NCBI RefSeq assembly: GCF_918797505.1
Contig: NC_092794.1
Coordinates: 70,965,345 to 71,029,344, forward strand
Source: Bemisia tabaci
Taxonomy: Eukaryota; Arthropoda; Insecta; Hemiptera; Aleyrodidae
Length of the DNA stretch: 64,000 nucleotides
Direction of reading: 5' to 3'
The notes below the pieces were generated by a model. The model did not search any database, was not told the DNA's origin, and saw only the letters and a program-made list of their open reading frames with translations. Both the position numbers and the translations under genes were made by a program. Shown here in pieces: positions 43,272 through 54,686 of this stretch. Each line of letters opens with the position of its first letter. Positions within the stretch are counted from its first letter, which is position 1.

Positions 43272-43919
43272 GGTTACGGGACACTACGTTACCCGAAGCT
43301 CATCATCCACCTAGTAGGTTGGTCAAAAGCCGGAAAAGGGTGACTGATGCTCCCTTAGTTTTAATTGTCAATAAGGAAGTGTTGAATCTGCGAAAGTGAT
43401 ATTTTCCACCTGTCGTTACGAGGCCAGTGGAGGGTTTCTCTTTGCTTCTGGATATGAGATTCGTCCAGTTTTCCTATCGGTGGATTTTCGGTCGTCCAAT
43501 TAACGGCGAAGTGATGTGACGGAAGAGTGATGAAAAGAGTCAGCGGGAAAAACAGGTCACCGGTTCACCAGGACGAGATCAGTGAACATTGAAGGCAGCA
43601 GGAGGCAGTGGTGCTGAAAAATTTGATGACCGACACCGACCGACCGGTTTCTAATCCTCGAGTCTCGGATTCGGGGGGGGGGGGGTCGATCGGGAATTTT
43701 CACTCCGCCGATGCGATGGTCGGCTCCTCCCAGCCGCAGATCGGATTTGGGTCAATGTCTCCCGTTTTCCAGGGTTCCGCGAAAATCGCGCGAAAAAAGA
43801 TGCCACGGCCGCCTCGGCTGCTGATTCCGCTGCCCCAGACCGGAGGCATCCCCCGAAAGTGACACTTTTCACGGGAATTCGTCGGGATCCACTGTGGGTG
43901 GCTCCCATCCAGCGGCGGA
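43272..43919. other. CpG-rich unassigned stretch
   Basis: GC-rich with a run of 13 G near 43674. An 84-codon frame at 43608-43862 has no recognisable domain and the opposite strand is equally open. Not called. Confidence 0.3.
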
Positions 43920-44061
43920 ACCAGCAGTTTGGCAACACCGGATTCCCTCCATTTAAACCTATGTTAAATAATCGATTCTTGTCAGAGCACCTGGCCCCTC
44001 CAAGAATCGATAGATTTTCATAGGTTTAAACGGGGAAAAACAACGTTGCCAATTTGCTGGA
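43920..44061. mobile_element. MITE, CCAGCAATTTGGCAACACCG family
   Basis: Left end ACCAGCAGTTTGGCAACACC, right end CGTTGCCAATTTGCTGGA. Inner arms CCATTTAAACCTATG with AATCGATTCTTG and CAAGAATCGAT with CATAGGTTTAAACG are inverted. These inner words are shared with the CAGTGGCG hAT-like family. Confidence 0.78.
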
Positions 44062-45902
44062 TACCTTGGAGCCCAATCGGAATCGGTAATCCAGGATTGC
44101 GCGAAAGGTTTACCCTTATATTAGTTAACATAATAATTTTTAGAAAAACCAAAACTATCATGATTGAATGAAAGATAATGTCAATAAAAAGAAGAGACAT
44201 AAATATATTTTGTTTACTAGACGAGAAATCTTCAGTATTTGCTCTTTTAGTAATAATAGTAACAACTAGAATTTTAATTTATATTAAAACTCTCCTTATG
44301 CGCAATCCTCATATGTTTTCTTAAGAAAACATATGAGGATTGCGCGAAAACGGCACAAGGATTGTGCGAATTTAAAATGAAGTCAATTTAAGGTAGAAGT
44401 TTGGCAAGACAGGAAACGGTGGAAACAGTGAAACAGCGAATTTAAAATGAATTTCATTTAAGGTAGAAGTTCGGCAAAACAGGAAACAGTCAGAGAATAA
44501 ACACATTTTTATATTCACGCTAGTTTAGGTTACTTTGTTGACAAGTCATCGATGTCTTACCTTCTGATGATAAATGAAGTGAAACGATTGAATAATGATC
44601 GTGGGTATAAAGAACTTTCCCAACTTTTCTCGGAAAAAATGTTTAATCGGGAGAAAAGAGGCAACGTTGGAATGCTCATACGGCCTCGAAACATAACGTA
44701 GGCCTTTTAAGCTCTATAATTCGATGTCGCGATTATTCAAACGCGAGTTCAAATAATGGCACCAGACACAGTGCGGCCGGCATTAAACGTAGATTAGCGC
44801 CTGCAAGACTAAAGGAATACTTCACGCATCGCGCCAAATAGTGCGGTCGCCGCGACACGTATATTAGCGCCTACAAGACTGCATGAATACTTCTCGCATT
44901 GCACCAATCGCAGTGCAGTCGGTCAGTTGGCGTGAAACGTGTACACGACCGTAGGAATGCAGCTGTTGGACTGCGTGTCATCATTCATGACTTATTTCTG
45001 CCCCAATTTTTACCATGATTAAAGGAAAAATATGTGTCCTTATTGTAACGATTCAGAAACTCCGAATTATATTATGGAATCTCCTGGGCCTCCATGGGAC
45101 CATTTTGACAGGGCATACTACCGATAATTCTAAGAGATAACGTAACTACTATGATCAAACGGCCTAGTTTTAAAGTTCTTTTTAGAATCCAATGTCTAAT
45201 TTTTCAAATCTGATGTGTAAGTTCAGATGTAGTCAACGAACGTTTGAATCAGCTTGCCGCTGCAGATATTGATAAAATATCCCAAACCGCAGATACTTAT
45301 ATTGCATAGAAAAAGAATGGAAAACAAATATAAAAAAATAATAATAAAAAAAAAAAATCCGCCGTTTAGACATCCGTGATTTCACTCAGAAGAGATACAC
45401 GCACTGTTTCTAATTTCGTTTAAACAACGATGCCTACACCGATGACCCTGATGTCGTGTTGTTTACCGTGTAAGTTGATCATGATCACGCAGTCAAATCT
45501 TCATTAGAAATCGTGATATTTCACTCCCCGGATTCTCCCAGGCTCCTTGTTAAAACGGCTGACAACCTGTTTTTCGGGTACAGCAAACGCCTTGATTAAA
45601 CGCGTTTCGAAAGAGGAGTCTCTTCGACTGAACAACCTCATGGATTTGTAGTATGCGAGCATGCCCAGCCTATGAATGAACATCACTGATATGTATGTCG
45701 TATTAAATACAAAAATTGTTCGATTAAACTTATCTGTAAAGGAATATAGACCATCGTGTTCAATAATAATTATTATCGCAATGATATATTTATATTCCAT
45801 GTGGGCTATTTTGCTATTTATTTTTAATCGGTTTATTGGATTTGAGGTTTCAGGCTTTGCGTAAACGGAAGCATGATTGCCACCCGGCTCGAGCAAGCCA
45901 GA
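44062..45902. repeat. AT-rich stretch with a 46-bp palindrome and minisatellite units
   Basis: A perfect 46-bp palindrome lies at 44300-44345 (arms GCGCAATCCTCATATG... around CTTAAG). A short duplication of the type AATTTAAGGTAGAAGTTTGG lies at 44369-44495. Minisatellite units GCGCCTACAAGACTGCATGA occur at 44780-44950. The rest is unassigned. The 189-codon minus-strand frame at 45504-46073 runs into a MITE and is not called. Confidence 0.55.
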
Positions 45903-45906
45903 ATTG

Positions 45907-46836
45907 GACGTATTTCTATGAAACAGACCTATGTGGAGGTGAGAAATATGGGGTGTGCTCGTGAGTTTTCTGGCCGTAAAAGTGAATGAGAACGGACCAC
46001 TTGATAAGGTACGAATTTCAGCATTCTGATACATGTTTCTTAATCGAAATTTTACGTAAAACACGATGCACACAACGAAAATTACCGAAATTAACTCCTG
46101 ACGAAGATATTTAATGATTCTTGATGCGTCAATTCAAACCACCCGCTCATGAAAACTCAATGCTCTACGTGATTCATATCGCGCGCTAAACGTTTATCAT
46201 GACAGTCTCTGCAATATAAAAATCTGGCAACCTCAATCTTGACGCTTTGGCTCAGTTATAGCAAATTGCTAATAGTTTGAACAACACATGGTGGGAAATG
46301 AGCATTGCTCGATTGAGAAGCTTGCTGAAACCGTTGTAGTGGGCGATTTGACTCACGTAGAGCTTTGAGTTCCTTGTGAGCGGGCAGTTCAAATTCCTTG
46401 TAACCAATGTGAAATAAGAACGTTAATATCTTCGTTAGGAGTTGGTTTCAGTGATTTTCGTTGTGAGGGATCGTTTTTTACGTGAAATTCTGGTTAAGCA
46501 ACATGTATCAGATGGCTTAAATTCGTACCTTGTCTAGTGGTCCATAATAAAGCGCCAGTGACGTCAACGGAGATGGATGCGGCTCCTCTCTCGTGGCTCT
46601 CGTACCTCCTCGGCTTTAACTCATGAGCCCTGTTCACAACGCTCTCTTGCCATGCCCGCGGCTCATGAATTCCGCATTCAGATGGCACATAGGTCTGTTT
46701 GATAGAATGTAATATCCCGCTTTTCCAATTCTTCAAAAGGAACCACGCTCACTTTTACATTGTTTCTAATGCAGCTTTCTAGAGCACACCGCATATTTCT
46801 CACCTGCACATAGGTCTGTTTGATAGAAATACGTCC
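45907..46836. mobile_element. MITE, GGACGTATTTC family long form, with nested MITE
   Basis: Begins GGACGTATTTCTATGAAACA and ends TGTTTGATAGAAATACGTCC. AATT flanks both ends (45903-45906, 46837-46840). The internal order matches 27251-27641 once the nested element at 45993-46544 is removed, leaving about 380 bp. It ends only 25 bp before the giant palindrome. Confidence 0.87.
45993..46544. mobile_element. nested MITE, ATGGACCACTAGACAAGG family
   Basis: Left end CGGACCACTTGATAAGGTAC, right end CGTACCTTGTCTAGTGGTCC. Internal sequence is collinear with 31573-32130, partly in inverse order. It lies inside another MITE, so it inserted later. Confidence 0.8.
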
Positions 46837-46915
46837 AATTCAGACATCGATCACAAGCGCTATGAAGCGCTAGTAGTATAGAAATGAGGATATGCCATCA
46901 CTTGACCTTTGACAT

Positions 46916-47520
46916 TTAAGGCGACACCAGAGGGAATCGGTGTGACATCACTAGCGACTGGTTAATTGTTGCGGGTTGCCTACCTATCGTTACCAGTGTT
47001 GTAAAATTGTGCAGAAAAATGTTGATTATTACCAGTGTTGTAAAATTGTGCAGAAAAATCGGAATTAATTTACGGTGAGGGGTGGGGTATGGTGCATGAT
47101 TTTCCAACCATGGTGTGACGTCACTAGCGACTGTTGCGGGTTGCCTACCTATCACCCACGTTGTCAGTCTGTGCAGAAAAATCCGAATTATTTCGCGATG
47201 AAGGATGGGTGATGAATGTTTTAGTGGATGATCTGTCAACAATGTTTTATGTTGCGAGGTGTTGTAAAATTGTACAGAATAATCTGAATTATTGTAGGAT
47301 GAGGGGTGGGGTATGGTGCATGATTTTCCAACCATGGTGTGACGTCACTAGCGACTGGTTAATTGTTGCGGGTTGCCTACCTATCGTTACCACTGTTGTA
47401 AAATTGTGCAGAAAAATCGGAATTAATTTACGGTGTTGATTGGGTGATGGGTGTTTTAGCGGATGATATGTCAACAATGTTTTCATGCTATGACGTCACT
47501 ATCGTTGTGAAATTGAGCGG
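46916..47520. repeat. outer-arm subterminal repeats, left arm (mirror 57264-57868)
   Basis: Direct repeats of GCGGGTTGCCTACCTATC, TGTTGTAAAATTGTGCAGAA, GGTGAGGGGTGGGGTATGGT and TGGTGTGACGTCACTAGCGA recur at unequal spacing of about 160-230 bp. Open frames in this part are repeat translations. Confidence 0.8.
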
Positions 47521-49313
47521 GAAAATTTGAATTAATTACGGGTGATGGGTATTTTAGTGTATAAAATGGCAGCCGTCTTTTCATGCTGTGACGACACCAA
47601 CCAACCAACGTTGAGAAATTGAGCGGGAAAATTTGAATTAATGACGGGTGTTGCTACGGTTATAGTATATGATATGGTAACAATGTTTTCATGTTGCGAG
47701 GACACCAGTGTTGTAAAATTGAGCGGGAAAATATGATTTAACCCGGAGTCGGGTATTGATTAGTGTACGGTGTATGGCATCCGTGTTTACTGTTGCGGGT
47801 TGCCTAAACGTGAAGGGGCTACCATTAGCTTTTTTAAACCACAACCGTTTAATCCTTATGGGCTACCTACCTACCCACCCGAGCGAAGCATGATATGTTA
47901 GAGTCAACAATTTGCCTGTGAATTAGGCGGGAAATTTGAAGGAGCAGACGTTGCAAAAAATCTGCAAAAACCTATCTTCACAGGGTTTTTCATGTGCCAT
48001 GAGTCCTTTACCGTGACGATATCTGCTCTATTAGCAATCATACACAGTACAACCATTCGGGTAAATACGTTTGACCAATGACCTGCATCATTTTACGTGA
48101 CGTCATGCGAAGCATCCATTATGTGTCGTCACCCCACCCAGCTAGCGACCTTACCCGCTCTACTAGGAATTATACACAGGAGGAGGACCGAGGTTCTCCC
48201 ATAAATTCGTAGCGGGTTGCCTATCCATCCGGGGGAATACGATTGAGTGTCATCACTCTAAGCATCCATTCTATGACGTCACCCTGTTGTATACCACAGT
48301 ATCAACGTTGTATGATCGTAAAAAACTTATACCACGCTATACGTGAGATGATAGAAAATTCGGGTTTAAGTATCGATAGCGGAGACTAGAGGGGCTAATG
48401 AGTCGAACTCTAGGTGCGACAAGTATAATGCTCTCATCGCGGAGATGTGGATTCGAAGTTGACAATTATTTTGAATACCGCGGTGATGTGCGTATGTCTG
48501 CGGTTCGATTGTTGATTCGTTATCGAAAGACCTTGTTCGATAAAAAGCATTGTCGAGATAGGGATTCATCGATCGAGTTCTGTCGATAACGATTCAACAA
48601 TCGACCCGGTCGCGCGACAACGCGAGCTCGAATTCAAGGCCACCCAGTTCTCGCTACTCATTTGAGTGTCATTCGGAAACCACTCATGTTGCACACAAAC
48701 TAGTCATTCACTTAGTTCCTTTCACCATACATATAACTGATGAAAAATCACGAATGACTCTGGAAAGTATCATTACTTATACGGGGTTTTCGCGGTAACT
48801 CTCATTCGATAATCTCCAAATATCCGTTCCCAGCGATGCCATCCTTCGACAAGTTTCAACTTGTCTCGATCAACTTCTCTATAATATATTTCTGATTCCC
48901 ACGGCTTGGCAATAGCCGAGGACCCGCGGTCCCGCTCATTTAAACGCGTGGTGCTGGTGCGGGTGTGAAAGCCATCAATAATTTTCGATTATTTAAACGG
49001 TGATGTTTCTAGTCAGTTGTCAACCATCATCCTCATCTAAATTTATAGGAAAAAAATCGATATGATCCGTTTTGAATTTGGAAAATGAGTCATTTGTCCT
49101 TTCTTTTTGAGACAAGTGAAACACTGATGGGGTATGAAGCACGACGGGATGTGCAAATTCTCGTTCCTTGATTGCTCCCGCCCGGGGAACACCAGTAGAC
49201 AAATGATGTTACAGTATCATGAGCCTTGGCTGCATTGGCTAGAGGAATCGATGGAGCTCGGATGAGGGGAGAAAAAAAAAACAAGAAGAGATTCGTTTAT
49301 CACATACAGCAGA
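47521..49313. other. left arm, non-coding outer half
   Basis: Contains further AAAATTTGAATTA and TGACGTCA words and no supported gene. Frames of 60-67 codons are too short and lack motifs. The mirror stretch is 55471-57263. Confidence 0.5.
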
Positions 49314-49319
49314 TTTATT
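49314..49319 (-). promoter_or_regulatory. poly-A signal of the left-arm gene
   Basis: AATAAA on the minus strand, 55 bases beyond the stop codon. Its mirror is at 55465-55470. Confidence 0.7.
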
Positions 49320-49374
49320 GATATAAAAAGGAACATGAGTATTGTATATTTGGCACACACACTTTCATACTGTG

Positions 49375-50097
49375 CTATGAACCGTCGAGATCATGATGGG
49401 ACAAATTGAAGCCTTGCTTTATACGCATCACTTTCCTAACGATTAAATGACGACACTGGTTTTTCAATTCGCAAAGAGCATAGGGGAAAACCATCATCGG
49501 AAAAGTCTTAACATCAAACGAGCCAGGGTCTAAAGCGCTCACAAAATTTGAAATTGAAGCGTTGTCCAAATACTGACATTTTCTTAATACTAAATCACAA
49601 GTTTCGGAAAAAAGTTTTTGAAATTTTTGCTGATTGTCAACAGCTTTGTCCACTACTGCGCTAATCGATGGAGCGAGTTTCTTCAATTCTTTCCACGCCT
49701 TCTCTTGAAACGCTATTTCTCTCGGACACTTACGATGAGATGAATTTTTCTGACCGAGTACAAGACTTTTCCGTCCCAGAATCCTACCAAACTTCAAAAA
49801 TCTTGATACGGTCCCGAGATAGCGCGTCTCCCCAAAGTCGCTGTCCCCCTCAAAATACGCATCGATGTCCTTGTCCCAGCGTGTAAGCTCTCTCCACTCG
49901 CTCGGCTTAAGGGCGACCATGTTTTGAACTGTAGCGTAATTGTAAAATTTGATGATCGGAGTAAACTGTTCATTACAACTGTAACCGATCACTATCTGCT
50001 GTTCACCGTTCGGGGTCAGGAAAAAAGACGAGTTTCCCATCGTTTTCGATACGATAGGGCCTCTGCACACACCACGACCGGGTTTTATCGGAGACAT
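49375..50097 (-). CDS. palindrome protein with PC4-like region, left-arm copy
   Basis: 240 codons, identical in protein sequence to the right-arm copy at 54687-55409, whose entry gives the domain reading. The ORF is open for a further 59 codons upstream, but the first in-frame ATG is at 50097. The two copies point outward from the axis. Both are intact, so gene conversion, recent formation or selection must keep them alike. No introns are visible. Confidence 0.75.
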   Translation of the reverse strand: MSPIKPGRGVCRGPIVSKTMGNSSFFLTPNGEQQIVIGYSCNEQFTPIIKFYNYATVQNMVALKPSEWRELTRWDKDIDAYFEGDSDFGETRYLGTVSRFLKFGRILGRKSLVLGQKNSSHRKCPREIAFQEKAWKELKKLAPSISAVVDKAVDNQQKFQKLFSETCDLVLRKCQYLDNASISNFVSALDPGSFDVKTFPMMVFPYALCELKNQCRHLIVRKVMRIKQGFNLSHHDLDGS

Positions 50098-50917
50098 GCT
50101 CGAAATTTGATAACAAATCACTTCGAGCGAGCCGAGCTGACAGCAAAAGCGGACCACACCAACGAAAAAACGAACAGAAAATGGTCGCTGGTGTGTAACA
50201 ATCCACGGTAAGAAGGCATCGTGATCCAGGAGGAGGAGGAAGAGAAGGAGGAGGAGGAGTGGGGTCTGCAACACGCATTTAAAACGTATCAGATCGACTA
50301 TCCACTCAAATGAAGGCGCCCTCGTCCCGAGTCGCTGACATTCAAAGCCTCAGTGTCAAGGTATGATAATGGAGTATCCCATTTGAACCTATGATAAAGA
50401 ATCGATTATGCACATGGTGCTCGTTACGATCGATATTTTTCAAAGGTTTAAACGTCATAGCAATCGATACATCGCAAAGCATGCCAGGACACTGGAAACC
50501 GTATGTATGTATAACCCGCTTTCACGGTGCACTAAGGCGCTCTGCGACGCCCACTCTCCACAGCAATCTGTCATGGAAGAGATCCTCAGGGAGCTGGCAT
50601 CTCTCCATCTCATACCCTCTACCCGCCGTTTGGCTGCACGCCCTCTCTGTCACCTACCTGTCAATCGATACATCGCAAAGCCCTCCACACACTACTGCAA
50701 AGTCCATAGCCGTCTTCATCCCGCAAACAGTACCATGCAGCAACACCAGATTGCCTATTCGTTCAAATCAAGGCGGTATCATCCCGAGGATAGCCCCGGG
50801 CAAGGCTTTCACGTTATAAAACCACACTTTTCAGTCCGGGAGAGGGTACCCAACGAGCTAGCTATCACCTCTATTTCGTCCATTCCATACCCTCAAATAT
50901 GGCGTCACTAGTGAGGT
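50098..50917. other. left arm, upstream region of the gene with a half-MITE
   Basis: Includes a GA-rich patch just upstream of the gene. Bases 50372-50492 resemble the right two thirds of the CAGTGGCG hAT-like MITE (CCATTTGAACCTATG, AAGAATCGATTA, CAATCGATACATCGCAAAGC). Frames of 142 and 167 codons here overlap this repeat and are rejected. Confidence 0.55.
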
Positions 50918-51454
50918 GAGGTGTAATAATCGACTATCGATTATTGAGGTGTTCGATCTCGTGTCATATCAATCGATACATCGCAAAGGGAACCAACGCA
51001 AACGGCAACAGATTGCCTATGAAGCTGTGATAAAGAATCGATTATTGGGGTGTTCGATCTCGTGTCATTTCCATCGATACATCGCAAAGGGAGCCAGCGC
51101 AAACGGTATCAGATTGCCTATGAAGCTTTGATAAAGAATCGATTATTGCGGTGTTCGATCTCGTGTCATATCAATCGATACATCGCAAAGGGAACCAACG
51201 CAAAACGGAATCAGATTGCCTATGAAGCTGTGATAAAGAATCGATTATTGCGGTGTTCGATCTCGTGTCATATCAGTCGATACATCGCAAAGGGAACCAG
51301 TCTCATAACGCAATCGGCATCAGATTGCCTATGAAGCTGTGATAAAGAATCGATTATTGCGGTGTTCGATCCCGTGTCATAGGCTTGAATATCATATCAA
51401 TCGATACATCGCAAAGGGAACCAGACTTCTAACGCAATCGGTATCAGATTGCCT
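50918..51454. repeat. five tandem units of about 101-124 bp, left arm
   Basis: Each unit holds CAATCGATACATCGCAAAGG, CAGATTGCCTATGAAGCT, AAAGAATCGATTATTG and GGTGTTCGATCTCGTGTC. Unit starts in the mirror (53330, 53454, 53563, 53665, 53766) give spacings of 124, 109, 102 and 101 bp. The words match the inner part of the hAT-like MITE family, so these look like amplified MITE-derived half units. Confidence 0.85.
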
Positions 51455-52358
51455 ATTCACTCAAATGAAGGCTGTCTCGTCTCGAGGACACGCCGTAACA
51501 GTTTGATCCAATCTCCCGTAGCAGGGGGATTCCCCTCTCCCTATCCTCTCGGTGGAAGGGTTCGCACATGGTCCACGAAAGCAGACATACAAATGGGTGA
51601 AAATCGAAGCAAAATCGATCGACTTCGAGCGGGTGAGATGTCATATTCTGCGCATTCAAATCGAAGAAAAGTGATGGAAATCGTTACTGATCGAACAACC
51701 GATTCGTGATGAGACAACACAAACAACGAGAAAGGAGCAGGCGCTCAAGCATATGATGGTGAAAATTGGTCGTAGTCGATGCCAATCGAAGCTATATCGA
51801 TAGGAATCGGTGAAAAATCTATGAGCCTCTCCACTAATCGGAGGCAAGAGAGCGAAGTTCTTCGCTTAAAATTCACAATCAAGGTTGGTTCCCAGCATTC
51901 ACCATCATCTCATCATCTACCTTCGCGTCGTCAGAACTCAATGAGCATTAGTGAAAATCGATACCGCCCACACAAGAAATCGATACCACCCACACAAGCA
52001 ATCGATTGAATTCGATCCTGGTAAGCTGCTACCAAGAATCGATTTCCATCCTTCTCACCTCTCGCTGCGAGATCCGTGCATGGTTCACGAAGACAGCATC
52101 GAGATAAATGCATGAGTATCACCGTAAATCTAGTCCTAATCGATTGAAATCGATAGAAAATCGATAAAACGCTCCCGCAATTCGGGGTGAGAGAGCTATA
52201 TTATTCGCATGCAAATCGAGTTTATTCGATGAAAAATAATGTGAATCAATACCGATCGAGCAAACATCTATCATGTTCATCGTTAAGACCGGGGTGATCG
52301 CACGATTGAACGTTCGATTCTATCGATAGGAGCCGATCAGATGGGGTCAGATCATTCG
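51455..52358. repeat. AATCGAT-rich axial zone, left arm
   Basis: AATCGAT, TATCGATA and close variants occur repeatedly (for example near 51617, 51793, 51957, 51979, 52001, 52037, 52138-52165 and 52319), far above what chance would give for this 7-mer. No gene is supported. Confidence 0.75.
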
Positions 52359-52425
52359 ATTCGCTGATCCGATCACGAAGCGCCCGATCACCCGTCTTTC
52401 CCCTTCGTCTTGAGCGAAGCTCAAG
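52359..52425. repeat. 67-bp asymmetric spacer with a mini-hairpin
   Basis: The spacer is not self-complementary as a whole, but its right end is the perfect hairpin CTTGAGCGAAGCTCAAG (52409-52425), with a GAA loop and a GCGAAGC core. ACGAAG at 52375 and CTTCGT at 52403 form a further weak inner pair. Right-arm complementarity starts directly at 52426. Confidence 0.85.
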
Positions 52426-53329
52426 CGAATGATCTGACCCCATCTGATCGGCTCCTATCGATAGAATCGAACGTTCAATCGTGCGATCACCCCGGTCTTA
52501 ACGATGAACATGATAGATGTTTGCTCGATCGGTATTGATTCACATTATTTTTCATCGAATAAACTCGATTTGCATGCGAATAATATAGCTCTCTCACCCC
52601 GAATTGCGGGAGCGTTTTATCGATTTTCTATCGATTTCAATCGATTAGGACTAGATTTACGGTGATACTCATGCATTTATCTCGATGCTGTCTTCGTGAA
52701 CCATGCACGGATCTCGCAGCGAGAGGTGAGAAGGATGGAAATCGATTCTTGGTAGCAGCTTACCAGGATCGAATTCAATCGATTGCTTGTGTGGGTGGTA
52801 TCGATTTCTTGTGTGGGCGGTATCGATTTTCACTAATGCTCATTGAGTTCTGACGACGCGAAGGTAGATGATGAGATGATGGTGAATGCTGGGAACCAAC
52901 CTTGATTGTGAATTTTAAGCGAAGAACTTCGCTCTCTTGCCTCCGATTAGTGGAGAGGCTCATAGATTTTTCACCGATTCCTATCGATATAGCTTCGATT
53001 GGCATCGACTACGACCAATTTTCACCATCATATGCTTGAGCGCCTGCTCCTTTCTCGTTGTTTGTGTTGTCTCATCACGAATCGGTTGTTCGATCAGTAA
53101 CGATTTCCATCACTTTTCTTCGATTTGAATGCGCAGAATATGACATCTCACCCGCTCGAAGTCGATCGATTTTGCTTCGATTTTCACCCATTTGTATGTC
53201 TGCTTTCGTGGACCATGTGCGAACCCTTCCACCGAGAGGATAGGGAGAGGGGAATCCCCCTGCTACGGGAGATTGGATCAAACTGTTACGGCGTGTCCTC
53301 GAGACGAGACAGCCTTCATTTGAGTGAAT
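52426..53329. repeat. AATCGAT-rich axial zone, right arm
   Basis: Mirror of 51455-52358, with the same density of ATCGAT and TATCGATA words. Confidence 0.75.
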
Positions 53330-53866
53330 AGGCAATCTGATACCGATTGCGTTAGAAGTCTGGTTCCCTTTGCGATGTATCGATTGATATGATATTCAAG
53401 CCTATGACACGGGATCGAACACCGCAATAATCGATTCTTTATCACAGCTTCATAGGCAATCTGATGCCGATTGCGTTATGAGACTGGTTCCCTTTGCGAT
53501 GTATCGACTGATATGACACGAGATCGAACACCGCAATAATCGATTCTTTATCACAGCTTCATAGGCAATCTGATTCCGTTTTGCGTTGGTTCCCTTTGCG
53601 ATGTATCGATTGATATGACACGAGATCGAACACCGCAATAATCGATTCTTTATCAAAGCTTCATAGGCAATCTGATACCGTTTGCGCTGGCTCCCTTTGC
53701 GATGTATCGATGGAAATGACACGAGATCGAACACCCCAATAATCGATTCTTTATCACAGCTTCATAGGCAATCTGTTGCCGTTTGCGTTGGTTCCCTTTG
53801 CGATGTATCGATTGATATGACACGAGATCGAACACCTCAATAATCGATAGTCGATTATTACACCTC
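53330..53866. repeat. five tandem units of about 101-124 bp, right arm
   Basis: Mirror of 50918-51454. Unit starts AGGCAATCTG lie at 53330, 53454, 53563, 53665 and 53766. The outermost unit ends in AATCGATAGTCGATTATT. Confidence 0.85.
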
Positions 53867-54686
53867 ACCTCACTAGTGACGCCATATTTGAGGGTATGGA
53901 ATGGACGAAATAGAGGTGATAGCTAGCTCGTTGGGTACCCTCTCCCGGACTGAAAAGTGTGGTTTTATAACGTGAAAGCCTTGCCCGGGGCTATCCTCGG
54001 GATGATACCGCCTTGATTTGAACGAATAGGCAATCTGGTGTTGCTGCATGGTACTGTTTGCGGGATGAAGACGGCTATGGACTTTGCAGTAGTGTGTGGA
54101 GGGCTTTGCGATGTATCGATTGACAGGTAGGTGACAGAGAGGGCGTGCAGCCAAACGGCGGGTAGAGGGTATGAGATGGAGAGATGCCAGCTCCCTGAGG
54201 ATCTCTTCCATGACAGATTGCTGTGGAGAGTGGGCGTCGCAGAGCGCCTTAGTGCACCGTGAAAGCGGGTTATACATACATACGGTTTCCAGTGTCCTGG
54301 CATGCTTTGCGATGTATCGATTGCTATGACGTTTAAACCTTTGAAAAATATCGATCGTAACGAGCACCATGTGCATAATCGATTCTTTATCATAGGTTCA
54401 AATGGGATACTCCATTATCATACCTTGACACTGAGGCTTTGAATGTCAGCGACTCGGGACGAGGGCGCCTTCATTTGAGTGGATAGTCGATCTGATACGT
54501 TTTAAATGCGTGTTGCAGACCCCACTCCTCCTCCTCCTTCTCTTCCTCCTCCTCCTGGATCACGATGCCTTCTTACCGTGGATTGTTACACACCAGCGAC
54601 CATTTTCTGTTCGTTTTTTCGTTGGTGTGGTCCGCTTTTGCTGTCAGCTCGGCTCGCTCGAAGTGATTTGTTATCAAATTTCGAGC
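53867..54686. other. right arm, upstream region of the gene
   Basis: Mirror of 50098-50917. A CT-rich run (CTCCTCCTCCTTCTC) lies about 150 bases before the ATG. A TTTTATAA word near 53962 is far upstream. No clear promoter can be assigned. Confidence 0.4.

Noticed and set aside
45504..46073. 189-codon minus-strand ORF
   Set aside because: Its start lies in two nested MITEs and the sequence has no recognisable motif.
46916..47335. 139-codon ORF in the outer arm (mirror 57449-57868)
   Set aside because: It is a translation of subterminal direct repeats, recognisable from the repeated PIFLHNFTTLV-like segments.
50391..50911. 142- and 167-codon overlapping ORFs in the left arm of the palindrome (mirror 53873-54393)
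   Set aside because: They translate MITE-derived ATCGAT repeats in two frames and oppose the direction of the supported gene.
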